From Capronia americana (Eukaryota > Ascomycota > Eurotiomycetes > Chaetothyriales > Herpotrichiellaceae): a DNA stretch of 64,000 nucleotides. Made by a program: the position numbers and the translations under genes. Positions 53,660 to 64,000 of the stretch are shown in pieces; position 1 is the stretch's first letter; each line of letters opens with the position of its first letter. The stretch lies in assembly GCA_016110215.1 (NCBI GenBank), contig JADWQD010000010.1:1550001-1614000 (forward strand), in the 5' to 3' direction. Below the pieces are notes generated by a model. It was not told the origin of the DNA. It searched no databases and saw nothing but the letters and a program-made list of their open reading frames with translations.

Positions 53660-56191
53660 TCAGTCCAGAAGTTCAAGGGTGGAAATGGGTCCGTCTTGAG
53701 CAATATCGTCTCCCTCGATGCCTCGCGACAGCTCGTAAGTCAACACGGTCATGTCCAGATATGTGAGCATCAGCCTGTATCTGCGACTGCTGTCCATGGC
53801 CTGCCATGACTCGGCGCCAGTGGGAACTTCCCACTTTCGATACTCGGTCTTGGTCGTATGATGTTGCATTCTGGAAGGGTCACGGGAACCGCGCTTCCTC
53901 TTCATCTTGTGCCTATTGCCACTCTGGCCGTCGTTGACTTCTGAACGCTCACCTCTGCCATTCTGTTCCTCCACTACAAGTACAGTGGGGTCAAAAGTGG
54001 TAGGGACACCGTCGACTATGCCGTCCTTGCCCCAGCTGTCCGTTTCATCTGACCCCTGACTGGCTGCAGATGTTTCGCTCTTGAAGTGCCCTTGCACTGG
54101 TGATGCCGCGATACCAAGCAGGGGTCCGAGAGGCCGAAGTCCTTTACGCTCTTGCTTCTCGGTAGGTAGTATCCAGTCTACTCGCAGGCCTAGGGTTCCT
54201 GCATTCGTTCTTTTTGTCAACGAGCAAACTGCGCATCGGCCTATCTGGGTAGCAACGACAACGATACCCAATTCCGGGAGCTGCAGCACCATGTTCAGCC
54301 TGTCGATAAAAGCGTGATTGGAACGCTCGATCGCAGGCGGCAATGCTTGTTTGAGAATGTTGGCACAGAAGACATGTGGAGAGTCTGCTTCAGGGGTCAT
54401 CAGCAGTCTCAAGTGTGAGGCGCCGCAGTAAAGAGTGGGTATATTGGGTGCACTGGCTGTGCCGCGAGCCCTGACGACACTCGAGTCATTCATGGTAAAC
54501 GCTGGAGGTTGGCTTTTCGTCTCATCATGGTGCCGCGCCCTTGGTGGTGAGTCCGTGTCAGATGCAGAAAGAACATGCACGTCGACCTCCGGACTGGACG
54601 GATTTGCCAGACTTGACAGAGAAGTGGTGCTTCGACGGCTCACCGAAGACCTATCATCACCCTCCAGTTGCTGCTCTGAGTCGGAAAGGTACCCGCTTCC
54701 GTCTTCATCCGGATCGAGGTCATCGTCATCTTCCAAAATCACATCTTCGACTGCAGGAGTATCGATTTCGGGTCCAGCAGATGTGCCCGCGTTGTTGACA
54801 CGTCCCGCATCTGGTTCCGGTGATCTTGAATCGTAGGCGATCATCTCGGACTCCGAGATCTGCTCCGGGTCACGGTAAGTGCCAGACTGGTAACCCGACG
54901 ACCCCTCGCAAGCGTCTCGGACATGGTCATTGGACAGATCCAGACCGTGTTGACCTTGATCTATGTCCACAGCCGCCTCGTCAAGGTTCGACCAAGAGTC
55001 ATGCGTCTCTATCTCATCGTCCAAGTCATTCTCGTCTTCAGTACTTTCTCTCATTTGCGGGTGCACATGGCTGTTGCCCGGCGTTCGAAATCGCACCACG
55101 GCCGTAAGGTCATAGCTTTCAAGAAGATTGTGTCCATCGTAATGCCCGCAGAACTGTTCCATGGTCTTTGCTGACCGAAAGGACCGCGGGTCCAGAGCAG
55201 CAACACTCCAGCCTCCCTCACGCCGTCTGAGGAAGGCTGGGCCTGGCCTCCTCTCGGCGAAATCCCACGACTTCTGACAGATCCCTTGCCAGATTTGCCA
55301 GATCTTGAGGTTGCCGCCAATGTCGGTACTGAGGAGCCAGTCGCCGTTGAGGTCGTCGTCTGTATTGACAAATGAGATGCATGGGATGTTGTGATCATGG
55401 CCCTCGACTCCGGCCAGAGTGATTTTGTAATTTCGCTTCCGTGCCGGGGTGGTAGCAGCCACTCCCATTGCGACCCATTCTTCCCAGTCGGGCTCGTTGG
55501 CACGCTCGTTGAGGTAAGCTTCTCCTTCAGCGTCCGGCTCTTCCGCTGCCCTCCTGTCATCGTTGTCGTCTGTCAAGGCGAAGGCGAAGACGGTAATCTT
55601 GGCACACGGGTCGTCGCTCGGGACGTGATGAGGTGTATTGGCCGACACCGCGATCATTCGGGCGTTAGTGTGAATGGCGAGTCCCCATGCCGACTCATCC
55701 ACCCAGTGGGTGAAGAACGGTCTGACTCCAACGTAGTCGCTACGAGCATCGGTGCTGAAGCGGTATGGGTCCTTACGAATGGCCTCTTCAATCGTCTTGG
55801 TATAGTATGCGGTGATATTTCCCGAGTCCGTGGCGAGGAGGAGGATCTCCTCCTTTCCAAGGTCTCCCACGGTCAAGTGGTTAATCGCATGAGGCACCTG
55901 TTCGTCAATGTAGCCCCTTGCGGTCGGATTCGCGAGGGCAGGAGGGATCACAAGGGCGGGCAGTCTGTACAATTTCTGGAAGGGAAAGTCTGGCCTGTAG
56001 ACGGCAATGGCGTCTCTCGAGGCAGCGAAATAGAGGTTGAAGCGCTGAGACAAGGCAGTCAAGTTGCACCGCCAGTAGGACAGCGGTGGAGGGGCGTATA
56101 CACCACCGTCTCGCGTGAACCTCTCCTGCCCGGTCTCAGCACTGGCGAGGCCAATCTTGACCGCCTCAAACGGCCGGTAATCATCCTCCAT
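53660..56191 (-). CDS. CRT10-family protein
   Basis: Single exon, 843 residues. The N-terminal half has beta-propeller-like repeats with the layout of the fungal CRT10 family (NLTALSQRFNLYFAASRDAIAVYRPDFP, INHLTVGDLGKEEILLLATDSGNITAYY, IPCISFVNTDDDLNGDWLLSTDIGGNLKIW). A long acidic disordered insert (about 390-560, rich in Asp/Glu/Ser) precedes a last conserved part (LLMTPEADSPHVFC... LGIVVVATQIGRCAV). Yeast Crt10 affects transcription of ribonucleotide-reductase genes. The biochemical role is not known, so the annotation is family-level. Confidence 0.82.
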   Translation of the reverse strand: MEDDYRPFEAVKIGLASAETGQERFTRDGGVYAPPPLSYWRCNLTALSQRFNLYFAASRDAIAVYRPDFPFQKLYRLPALVIPPALANPTARGYIDEQVPHAINHLTVGDLGKEEILLLATDSGNITAYYTKTIEEAIRKDPYRFSTDARSDYVGVRPFFTHWVDESAWGLAIHTNARMIAVSANTPHHVPSDDPCAKITVFAFALTDDNDDRRAAEEPDAEGEAYLNERANEPDWEEWVAMGVAATTPARKRNYKITLAGVEGHDHNIPCISFVNTDDDLNGDWLLSTDIGGNLKIWQIWQGICQKSWDFAERRPGPAFLRRREGGWSVAALDPRSFRSAKTMEQFCGHYDGHNLLESYDLTAVVRFRTPGNSHVHPQMRESTEDENDLDDEIETHDSWSNLDEAAVDIDQGQHGLDLSNDHVRDACEGSSGYQSGTYRDPEQISESEMIAYDSRSPEPDAGRVNNAGTSAGPEIDTPAVEDVILEDDDDLDPDEDGSGYLSDSEQQLEGDDRSSVSRRSTTSLSSLANPSSPEVDVHVLSASDTDSPPRARHHDETKSQPPAFTMNDSSVVRARGTASAPNIPTLYCGASHLRLLMTPEADSPHVFCANILKQALPPAIERSNHAFIDRLNMVLQLPELGIVVVATQIGRCAVCSLTKRTNAGTLGLRVDWILPTEKQERKGLRPLGPLLGIAASPVQGHFKSETSAASQGSDETDSWGKDGIVDGVPTTFDPTVLVVEEQNGRGERSEVNDGQSGNRHKMKRKRGSRDPSRMQHHTTKTEYRKWEVPTGAESWQAMDSSRRYRLMLTYLDMTVLTYELSRGIEGDDIAQDGPISTLELLD

Positions 56192-57143
56192 GATGCTGCA
56201 GATACATCAGTTGTGTCGCTCGTACTCTTCTCAGTTGCGCCAAAAGTTGCTAGACTGCCCGAGACATGGCGCAGTCGGATGTGTGTGCCCTGGGACGCGG
56301 AGGCTCTCTTCTCTTAACGGACTACTTGGGTCTTTCGCTGACCCCGAACAAGGCTTGCACGCGATGGACGCGGAATGAAACGCAGTTGTGTTGTCACCTG
56401 AACATTGATTGCGACCCACCGAGTAGTCTCGTACGGTCGAAGAAGGGAGGAGGCAACAAGGTAGCAGAGAGGTCAAAAGGATCTAGTTATCTACTGAACG
56501 TCAATTAATGTTGTGGAGGCAAGAGTGACAGGGACAGGTTGGACACAGGTGACTTACCTCTCGCATTGTTGTACATGAAGCGTGGAGGGAGGAAGGCCGG
56601 GGGAGTGACGAAGGCACAAGCGAAAGTTCGGGTGGGCGGCGGCTGGGAAAAGAACCTCACATGTTGTTCAAGTCTTTCTTCCATGCCCATTACATTCGAG
56701 CTTAACTGAAGCAGTAATTCGCAACGCCGGCACCAGCGCTTTCTGATCGCGGTTGGCAACACAGGAAACGTCAAGTTGGATAAATATTGCGCACACGACT
56801 GGCCCGCCCTGCGACTGCTCAGATCTTGTCCCCCGGTCAGTTGCGCTCGCATCCTGCCAACCCGGACGCCACATCCACATTCTCTCGCATGCAGCATATC
56901 ATCGCGCCTGTGGATGCATGACGATTGTCTACTATTCTCCACAGGTATCCGCCAGCGGATCTGGATTTGCTGAAACGGCAGAAAACACGCTGTGGTGGTT
57001 GTGACGAGTCAAGTGTCACACAGCATTGAGCTACCCAGATTCCAAGCGAATCTCCAACCCCAATCTCATCTTTCAGCTGTCGTGCTGCTTGAGCTTTGCC
57101 CATCCTAGCACGTCTTTGTGCTGCCTACCCCAACATCATCATC
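56192..57143. other. Divergent promoter CRT10 / MMTAG2-like
   Basis: About 0.95 kb between two start codons; short open frames only. Confidence 0.5.
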
Positions 57144-57959
57144 ATGGATTTGCTGGCCACCGTCAGAAAGGAAGGCTCGCGTGGCGGCCGTGGCGACTTC
57201 AAGTGGTCGGATGTTACGACATCTTCCCACCGTGAAAACTATCTCGGCCATTCTTTGATGGCTCCCGTGGGTCGCTGGCAGAAGGGCCGTGACCTTAATT
57301 GGTACGCTAAACCAGGTTCGGATTCGAATGTCGACGAAGAACCTGCTGCCCGAGCTGCGAGAGAGCGGAAGGAGGAGATTCGGAGAGTCAAAGAAGCGGA
57401 GGAAGATGCCCTGGCCAGAGCTCTCGGGTTGCCCGTGGCACCCCGACACAATCCGAACCTGGAAGAGCTAGGCACGCAACGCGAGGTTGGAAATGTCCTG
57501 AAAGAGGCTGCAGCAGATGAAGACGGTCCAGCATCAAGGGGTGTTGGATATGGCCGACTTGCAGGGGTCTCGGCCCCAGATGAGGGGCAATCGACTACCG
57601 AGCGTCTGGAAGGGACTACCACAGATCACGACAGGGAGCTTCACCATGCCCTCCGAGAATACAAACGCCGCCATGGTGATCGAAAATACAGAAGCAGAAG
57701 TCGAAGCAGGCACAGACACAGGGAGGGTCACGAAAGAAGACACAAAGGTGACCGCCATCGCCGTAGTGAGCGCCATCACACTGCTACGTCTCCACGGCGC
57801 GAGAGGCCTGCGCGGGAGAGATCAAGATCACGTTCCCCAGACCGTGAGCGAGATCACACCCGTGGCGAGCGACGTCGCAATCACTCCCCATCCTATCGCC
57901 GGTACGAAGACAACTGGCACGACAGAGAAGGAGCACATGAACGGTCACGGCGACGCTAG
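57144..57959 (+). CDS. MMTAG2-like (multiple myeloma tumor-associated 2 family) RS-rich protein
   Basis: Single exon, 271 residues from the ATG at 57144. Residues 1-57 hold the family domain, with RGGRGDFKWSDV and ENYLGHSLMAPVGRWQKGRD followed by LNWYAK. A glutamate/arginine-rich helix (about 68-92) and a C-terminal tail (about 190-271) full of RS, RH and RD dipeptides follow, as in proteins around the spliceosome. The function of the family is poorly known; nuclear RNA-related work is inferred from the tail. The second reading frame across the tail is also open by composition. Confidence 0.85.
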   Translation: MDLLATVRKEGSRGGRGDFKWSDVTTSSHRENYLGHSLMAPVGRWQKGRDLNWYAKPGSDSNVDEEPAARAARERKEEIRRVKEAEEDALARALGLPVAPRHNPNLEELGTQREVGNVLKEAAADEDGPASRGVGYGRLAGVSAPDEGQSTTERLEGTTTDHDRELHHALREYKRRHGDRKYRSRSRSRHRHREGHERRHKGDRHRRSERHHTATSPRRERPARERSRSRSPDRERDHTRGERRRNHSPSYRRYEDNWHDREGAHERSRRR

Positions 57960-58062
57960 GGCATGATTGGGTGAGCGATTGAATGAGCAAAGTTTGGAAG
58001 TCGTTTCCGCTGCAGGGTGTCAGATGCAAGTGGCTGTCTGAGGACAGATCTACCCTATTACG

Positions 58063-59406
58063 CTATCTCAAGCCAAGTGCCGCATCGAAGATGTCCCCGT
58101 CCAGGTCCTTAATGTCCATATCTCCCGTACCTGCAGTACGTCCTCCGCCACCACCTTGTCGCGCAAAAATATCGGCTGACGCACTCGTGTCCACAAATTC
58201 CTCTAGCTCTTCGCTCACGGTTTTGAGCTTCTCCTTGACAGCATTAACCCCCTCCACTCCAACAATGTGACGTGCAGGAGGATTTTCATGCCCACCAATC
58301 GCCGTCAGCGCATGGACAGTCTCGGATATCAGCTTTTCTGTGTGCGCATGACTCAGAGGTGGATACAAGCTAACAACCTCGTCTCGGCTTAGAAGGTAAG
58401 GGCCGCTTTGCCTCTCTGCCTCCGACGACGGAGACTGGATTTCTTTTTCCGGTGGGGGCGGATACTGGGCACGGATCCCCGGTAGTCGATTCAACAGACC
58501 GTCCACAATTCCCCGAAAGATGGGAGCGGTGTGACCAAACTCTCGAGTATACTCCTTCATCGGCGGTGCTGAGGTGATCTTATTGGTTAGAATCCCAATC
58601 TCGAGACTCGCCTGGACGATGGTCAACTTGATGTTGAAGGGGGCGATTTCATATGCGATGCTGTCGCAGAAACCCTCGAGCGCCCACCCAGATGCGCAGT
58701 ACATGCTCAGGCCGGGCGTGCCGAGATGACCTGTCAGAAAGTCAAACATGCACCGAGAGTGTCAAGGGTCGAAGTCGGGCTGACCTGTAACGCCAGTGAG
58801 GACGATGATGTGTCCATTCATCTGTGATCGCATCTGCGGAACGACCGCCTTGATTATGTTCATCGGACCGAAGAAGTTCTTCTCAAATTGGTCGCGCACC
58901 AGGGTGAGAGTGCGGTGGTTTGTCGAGAGTTCCTCAACGGTCCCGACGACAGCTTCACTGGTGCAGCAGAAGAGGATGTCGACCTTTTGGAATGTATGCA
59001 CTGCTTCCGCCACGGCGGCCTGACATTGTCCAACGACTCTACTTCCGCGTTAGTTCCTAGCCTTGCTTTGCAAGAACGCTCGAGTTCCAAAACGCAGGTA
59101 GGGCGGACGTCAGTTGACAGATCGGACTGCCTACCTGATATCCAATGCGACAACTTTCAACCGCTCCTTCATCCCAGGCGTCCGTCCCACCTGGGACAAG
59201 AATCGTTTGTACTCTTGACTTCGCGCACCGTCATTTTCAAACTCAGCTTGGATGATCCCCGAAACCACATAGTCGCCATGCTCGAGAACTTGACGGGCGA
59301 CCGAAATTCCGATCGGCGAATCCCCCGATGTCAATAACCACACGCGGGGAGCATTATGGGTAGGAAACTGAGGCGTTGGTGTGCCCACCGAGCCCCCATT
59401 TGCCAT
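58063..59406 (-). CDS. Short-chain dehydrogenase/reductase-like protein with lost active site
   Basis: Exons 59406-59135, 59038-58785 and 58730-58063 give 397 residues (introns 96 bp with a CTAAC branch point, and 54 bp). The SDR fold is recognisable: WLLTSGDSPIGISVARQ (nucleotide loop), VDILFCCTSEA (where NNAG is expected), NFFGPMNIIKAVVPQM, IIVLTGVTG and MYCASGWALEGFCDSIAYEIAPFNIKLTIV. The catalytic lysine of YxxxK is glycine (YCASG), the middle glycine of the cofactor loop is proline, and NNAG is absent. A C-terminal extension of about 130 residues ends in a Gly-rich segment. It is probably a non-classical member whose dehydrogenase activity is doubtful. It is divergent from the CLPTM1 gene. 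Confidence 0.8.
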
Positions 59407-59724
59407 CTGTGCGCAGAGCCTCAGCCGGGAGATAGCATCGCCTAGAAGCACGCCATATATGGTGTCGTCTACATCCAATAGAACGTGCTGATTCGACCGA
59501 TACAGGGAGAGTCGTGGTGGAACTGGGTCGGCTTATTGGCTTTGAAGCTGTGCAACGCCAAGCCGAGAGCCTTCGGAAGGCGGATCAATAGTTCTTCCGC
59601 AGCGATAACGGCCCCACCTGCGGGACAACCAGTAGCAACCAACCTCTTTGCCTCTTTTCACTCCGTGCAAGGTGTCCTTGTCCTCGTCGTTCACACCTTC
59701 ATCACACTCAGGCACGCCCAAAAG

Positions 59725-61753
59725 ATGCCCGAGTCAAGACCCGGCGCTGCTCCGGCTGCGGCGAGGCAGGAGGAAGGCGGCAGAGTGAGTATATCGGCGG
59801 TCCCTTGTCCTGCGACTTTGACTGACAAACCCCCAGTCGCTAGTCCAGACACTAATCCAAGGTGTCGGCATTTTCATGCTCACCCAGTTCGTCGTGAACC
59901 AGTTCTTCGGCTCCAAGACACAAAGCACCGGCGGCGGGGCCACAGGCCTGAAGCAAAATGTCAATTTCGAGGACAGAGCGGACGTCACAGCCCTCACCAA
60001 CTACTCCCAGATACCTCTCAGTATCGCGCCGCTGTGGCCGGATGACAGTGTTGTCGACATCAAGATGTACGTGTCGCCGCAGCTCACGCTTCCGTCGCTC
60101 TCGACTCTGCCAAAGGAGAACCTGGTCCTCGACGAAAAGAGCTTCAGGATTGGCAACTACAGTGAGAACCGAGAGATCAGCACGCACATCGCAATTCCAA
60201 AGGAAGTCCAACACAATGGTACACTATGGGCACATTTCTTCGTCGCCCTGGCCGGCAACGAAGCTGACCCGACAAGTCCGAGTTACGACCCTTACAAAGC
60301 CGAGTATTTCAGGAAACCACTGAACCACTACCTTCCCAAGAAAAAGGCACGAAAGTTAAAGAACCTGCTCGACAAGGCTGAAAGTGTGGAAGAAGAAGAG
60401 GTCGAAGAACCCACCGGGCCCCAAGTAGCGTCCTACTACCACCCAAACTTCACCCTCGCAGTCATCCCCAATACAGGCATCCAAAACTGGCGTCAAATGC
60501 ACCCTGCCGTGCGCAAGAATATCGTTCTTGAACCGACCGGTCAACGCGACTCCACGGGCCAAAACGGCTGGTACTACCCGGTCATCTTCCTGAACACATT
60601 CTGGCAATTGCGATCCCACATGACCGAATTGAACGACACAGTAACGGCGATGCCCCTCAACATCAACCTGTACAACCTTGCGAATTGGAAATACTCACTC
60701 TTAGCGAGCATCGACGAAGGTATGAAGCAAAATGCCCAACAGGCCGCGAGTGGAGGTCCCATGCCTGCTTCTGGCGATGGCAGCGAGTTTGAAAAGTTCA
60801 AGGAGATTCTCTTGGATACCAATGCCTACCTCTTGGGCACCACGTTCGTAGTGAGCATCTTTCACATGATTTTCGAAGCCCTGGCGTTCAAAAGCGACAT
60901 CTCACATTGGCGCAAGAAGAAAGACAACGTGGGCACCTCAGTCCGCACGATCCTGGCGAATGTGTTCATGCAGGCTGTCATTTTTCTCTATCTGGTCGAC
61001 AACTCTGAGAACACAAGCTGGATGATCCTGGCCTCGCAAGGGTTCGGCATCGTCCTGGAAGCTTGGAAAATCACCAAGACAGTCGACGTGCGCTTGCGTG
61101 AACCTGGCCCCAACTCGCGGTTCAAGGGACTATTGCCCTACGTGATTGTGTTCGAAGATAAACACAAACTCAGCGAGACGGAGAAGAAAACACAGGAGTA
61201 CGACGAAATCGCCTTCCGGTACCTGTACATCATCGCCGTGCCGTTGTTGCTCGCCTACGCAGCGTACAGCCTCGTCTACGAGTCGCACAAATCCTGGTAC
61301 AGTTTCGTCATCGAGACCTTGGTCGGTTCAGTCTACGCATACGGGTTTCTAATGATGGTCCCGAGCTTGTATATCAATTATAGACTCAAATCGGTGGCGC
61401 ACATGCCCAGCAAGGCACTTACATACAAGTTCCTCAACACCTTTATCGACGACTTATTCGCCTTCACAATTCGAATGCCATTTCTCCACAGGCTAGCGAC
61501 GTTAAGAGACGATGTGATCTTCTTTGTGTGGCTCTACCAGAAGTGGGCGTACAAGGTTGACTACACGCGAGTGAACGAGTTCGGACAGGGAGGCGACGAT
61601 GAAGACGAGGAAGAGGAGGACAAAGACAAGAAGGTCGATGGAGAAACGAAGAAGGCACTGACCGGACAGGATACGAAGGAACTGAAGCCATCTGCTCCTG
61701 TCTCTCGCGCGAGCGGTGCACAGGCCAACGCAGGTGCGAAGAAGAGGAGATGA
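59725..61753 (+). CDS. CLPTM1-family membrane protein
   Basis: Exons 59725-59784 and 59837-61753 (52-bp phase-0 intron, GTGAGT donor, CTGAC branch word, CCCAG acceptor) give 658 residues. An N-terminal hydrophobic segment (SLVQTLIQGVGIFMLTQFVV) is followed by a large lumenal domain (about 45-345; HYLPKKKARKLKNLL, HPNFTLAVIPNTG). The C-terminal multi-helix half starts with AYLLGTTFVVSIFHMIFEALAFKSDISHWR at about 348, and the run SYVLYESHKSWYSFV-like helices and SVYAYGFLMMVPSLYINYRLKSVAHMP are highly typical of CLPTM1. The tail is acidic then Lys-rich (EDEEEEDKDKK). Relatives are ER proteins involved in lipid scrambling and receptor retention. Confidence 0.92.
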
Positions 61754-64000
61754 GTCAGTTGACGAGCTGATGTTGATCAATGCCTGGTTGAGATGGATCA
61801 CGCCACTTGGTTTGAGCGCTATGCGGCATGACGACGAGGCGGACACGAGGCACGACGAGAGGCACGACAAGGTTTTTGACGATGACGTGCCTTTCGCATA
61901 TCCAGCGACACTGTCGGATGGACTACTGTCATGTCGCTTGCTTCGCAAAGCAGGAAGTCCTCCGAGATTGCATCTGTCTGAATTGAGGGCGGACCCGAAA
62001 GCTGTCCCCTGTTGCCTGCCCGCTTCACCACCACTTGAACAAGGAGAAGTGCGTGAACCTCGAATTGGCTGCGATCGACATCAGCAGAACTCCGGGAATC
62101 AAACTAGACCAGGCGGCATCGTGGAATACCTGACCATATCGTCCTGAAGTTTCGACACATACAGTAAGTGACAATACATAACATTCTTTCGGCACGCCAA
62201 GATGAAAAATGGAGAATCGCTGAAAACCACAACAGCTCGTGGCCATCCCTGCCCACCCCTTTTCTTCCTTTTCCTAATCGGTCCCTCACCCCTTCTTTGC
62301 TTTGCTTGTCTCGAGTCAGCCTGCTGTACGAGCGGTGAGCTCGGAAAGACAGAAACTGAGACTCACAAGCACAGCCCATGGAAGCTTTGAGGCCTTGGAC
62401 GCTTCACCGCAATTGCAGTTGACGCTTTGGCACTTGTTTAGATCCCAGGCAGCCAAGAGATGCGCAAAAGTAATTGGCCAGATGACCATTTCAGCAGAAT
62501 ATCAACTCAAAGAGAGACGTTCATTCGTTCTTTCGTACGGACATATCCGGAACTACCACAGCTTTCTGAAGAGAATCGGGCTATCTGGGCACAGAAGGCT
62601 CCCTGTGTGCCACACGGACTGAGCGCGTGGAAATTGGGCTTTTTGTCACCGGGAGCGTGAGTAGTTGGTCTTTTCTGGCCCCGTCAGTCCCTGCGCTGCA
62701 GCAAGTGACTCGGGTGTGGGGATCTGGGAAGATGGAATTCAGGATGGACGTCATGGCCGTGCCTGAAGGGAGGGCCGAAGGCCATGTGCTTGTCCGTGGG
62801 TCTGTCCTTGGTCCAGACCAATTGTCCCCGAATGGTTGTAGCCCCTGCGGGATGTACAATTTCCCCTTCCAAAGCTGTGAGACTCGGTCGACCTGCGACA
62901 TGATGCATGCTGGGACCTGGGTCAAATGTGTTCAGTGGCTCCTCCATCGGCACTCTCGGCCAGTCCACCCAACAGGGGCCTCAACGGTGCATGACCCGCG
63001 CTCCTATGGTCTAGGTGCTCCAGACTGGCGTCAGTCAACCTTTTCGCTCAGACCGAGATGAACGGGTACTAAGTGTTGCTACTGCGCGACCTTTCCGTTT
63101 CCGCAACCGGTCAGGAATCTGGATATAAGAGTTCGATTAATAAGGTCGAGCTCGCTAGGTCGAGCGAGGCATGGCGCCGTTGACTTCGATTGGTTATTAC
63201 CGCGGCCTCGTTCTTGTACCACGCCATGTCATGCCTCACCGGTCAGTCGGCCACGCTGCTCTTTTTCAACAGTGTTCATGCAACGCGAGATTCCTGGAGA
63301 TCACCTCTCGGTTTGATGGCCACGCTGACTACGCACGTGCTTGGCTGTCGGCTGAACCAATCTGTCGGCTACTTGCTGCGGCCATGAACGCCGGATCCGA
63401 ATAGGTCGAACCGAGCGACGACACGACTGAAGCAATCTGTCTCAAGTGACAGTTGTCGTTAGCCGCTTCTGAAGCATCTCGGCCATGGTACACTTCGCTA
63501 TCTTCAGTAGACGGTCGGCACTCTAGTGTGTTTGTCTTCTGTGTCGCTTACAGTCCAAGTTCGAATGCCCACCTGGTCGCCTGCCATGCTAGCGTATGCG
63601 CATGGCAAGGGCAGCAACCGAAGTCACCACACCATGGCAGACACGGTCACGTTTACAGAATATTTCGCTAGTGCCATCACATAGCAGAGGCAAGAACTTT
63701 GGTCTTGGTCGTGATACACCGAGCCAGAGCCGTTGTGCCGTTATGACGACTCGGTTGCCTCGCCTGGTCTTGCCTTTTCCTGCCTTTTGCCCTGCACTGC
63801 ACTGCAATGCACTTGCAATCAGTGCGGCGCAGCACCGCAACTCTGGCTCGACCGCGAGGACTGTAATCTACGGCCGGGCGAGGGCCAGGAGAAGCTTAGG
63901 GGCTTGCTCGGTACCCACTAAGATACCCCGAAGTTGTCACAGTGAGTGCTCGACGAGGGCGGGAGTTGTCACGAGGTGGTCACTGGTCAGGCTTTCAAAG
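61754..64000. other. Right-end non-coding stretch
   Basis: About 2.2 kb without a gene I can support. Open frames up to 144 codons (62627-63061) have no domain. A short inverted pair (GGTCGAGCTCGCTAGGTCGAGCGAGG at about 63144 is written here only in part: GGTCGAGC ... GGTCGAGCG) and an ACTGCACTGCACTGCAATGCA tract at about 63794 are minor low-complexity features. Confidence 0.5.

Noticed and set aside
61754..64000. Several open frames up to 144 codons
   Set aside because: None has a domain, conserved start context or plausible introns; composition looks non-coding.
1..64000. CRISPR arrays, integrated virus, complete transposon, rRNA or tRNA genes
   Set aside because: No spaced direct repeats, terminal repeats, transposase or polymerase domains, or RNA-gene sequences were recognised by eye; tRNA absence was not checked with a program.

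Overview
The window is nuclear DNA of a filamentous ascomycete (Pezizomycotina). The genes are intron-poor to moderately split, with short introns of about 48-110 bp that have GTAAGT-like donors and CTAAC/CTGAC-like branch points. The protein families (SidD-type NRPS, SitT-like transporter, CpcC/Gcn2, CRT10, RRP43) are fungal. I cannot name the species; a Eurotiomycete-like lineage is a guess.

Left part (1-10 kb) is accessory and partly eroded. It holds the start of a class-A FAD monooxygenase cut by the window edge, a small three-exon protein with a YHVHP motif, a decayed Zn2Cys6 regulator, a broken FAD-monooxygenase fragment, a patch of GGTGAG repeats, and an intact eight-exon amino-acid permease that uses a GC-AG intron and a 10-nt exon.

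Core of interest (about 11-33 kb) is a hydroxamate siderophore cluster. From left to right it has a SidD/NPS6-type NRPS (A-T-C-degenerate A-T-C, terminal SHxxxDG condensation domain), a full-length ABCB transporter (SitT-like), a SidF-type acyltransferase, a SidH-type hydratase, a SidI-type acyl-CoA ligase, and a divergent SidA-type N-hydroxylase. It ends with a shattered remnant of a siderophore-iron MFS permease. Known roles of these families give the scheme mevalonate -> mevalonyl-CoA (SidI) -> anhydromevalonyl-CoA (SidH) -> transfer onto N5-hydroxyornithine (SidF) -> fusarinine-type oligomerisation and cyclisation (SidD). No SidG-type N-acetyltransferase is visible, so a fusarinine-like product is the simplest inference. 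Three enzymes end in clear PTS1 tripeptides (SKL, AKL, ARL) and one in a PTS1-like PKL. The hydroxylase is one of the clear cases. It has lost the GxGPxx FAD signature and the lysine that binds ornithine in characterised homologues. Exact matches to the SreA-type GATA element ATCWGATAA lie in three of the cluster's promoters, three of them upstream of the hydroxylase.

Right part (33.5-62 kb) is mostly conserved housekeeping sequence: a metallophosphoesterase, a 998-aa Cys-cluster protein with coding minisatellites, a small predicted membrane protein, RRP43, ER glucosidase I, Gcn2, Rbg1/DRG1, a Tda3-like FAD oxidoreductase, CRT10, an MMTAG2-like protein, an SDR without the usual catalytic residues, and a CLPTM1-family membrane protein. 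The last 2.2 kb holds no gene I can support. The accessory-to-core transition therefore lies at about 33-39 kb.
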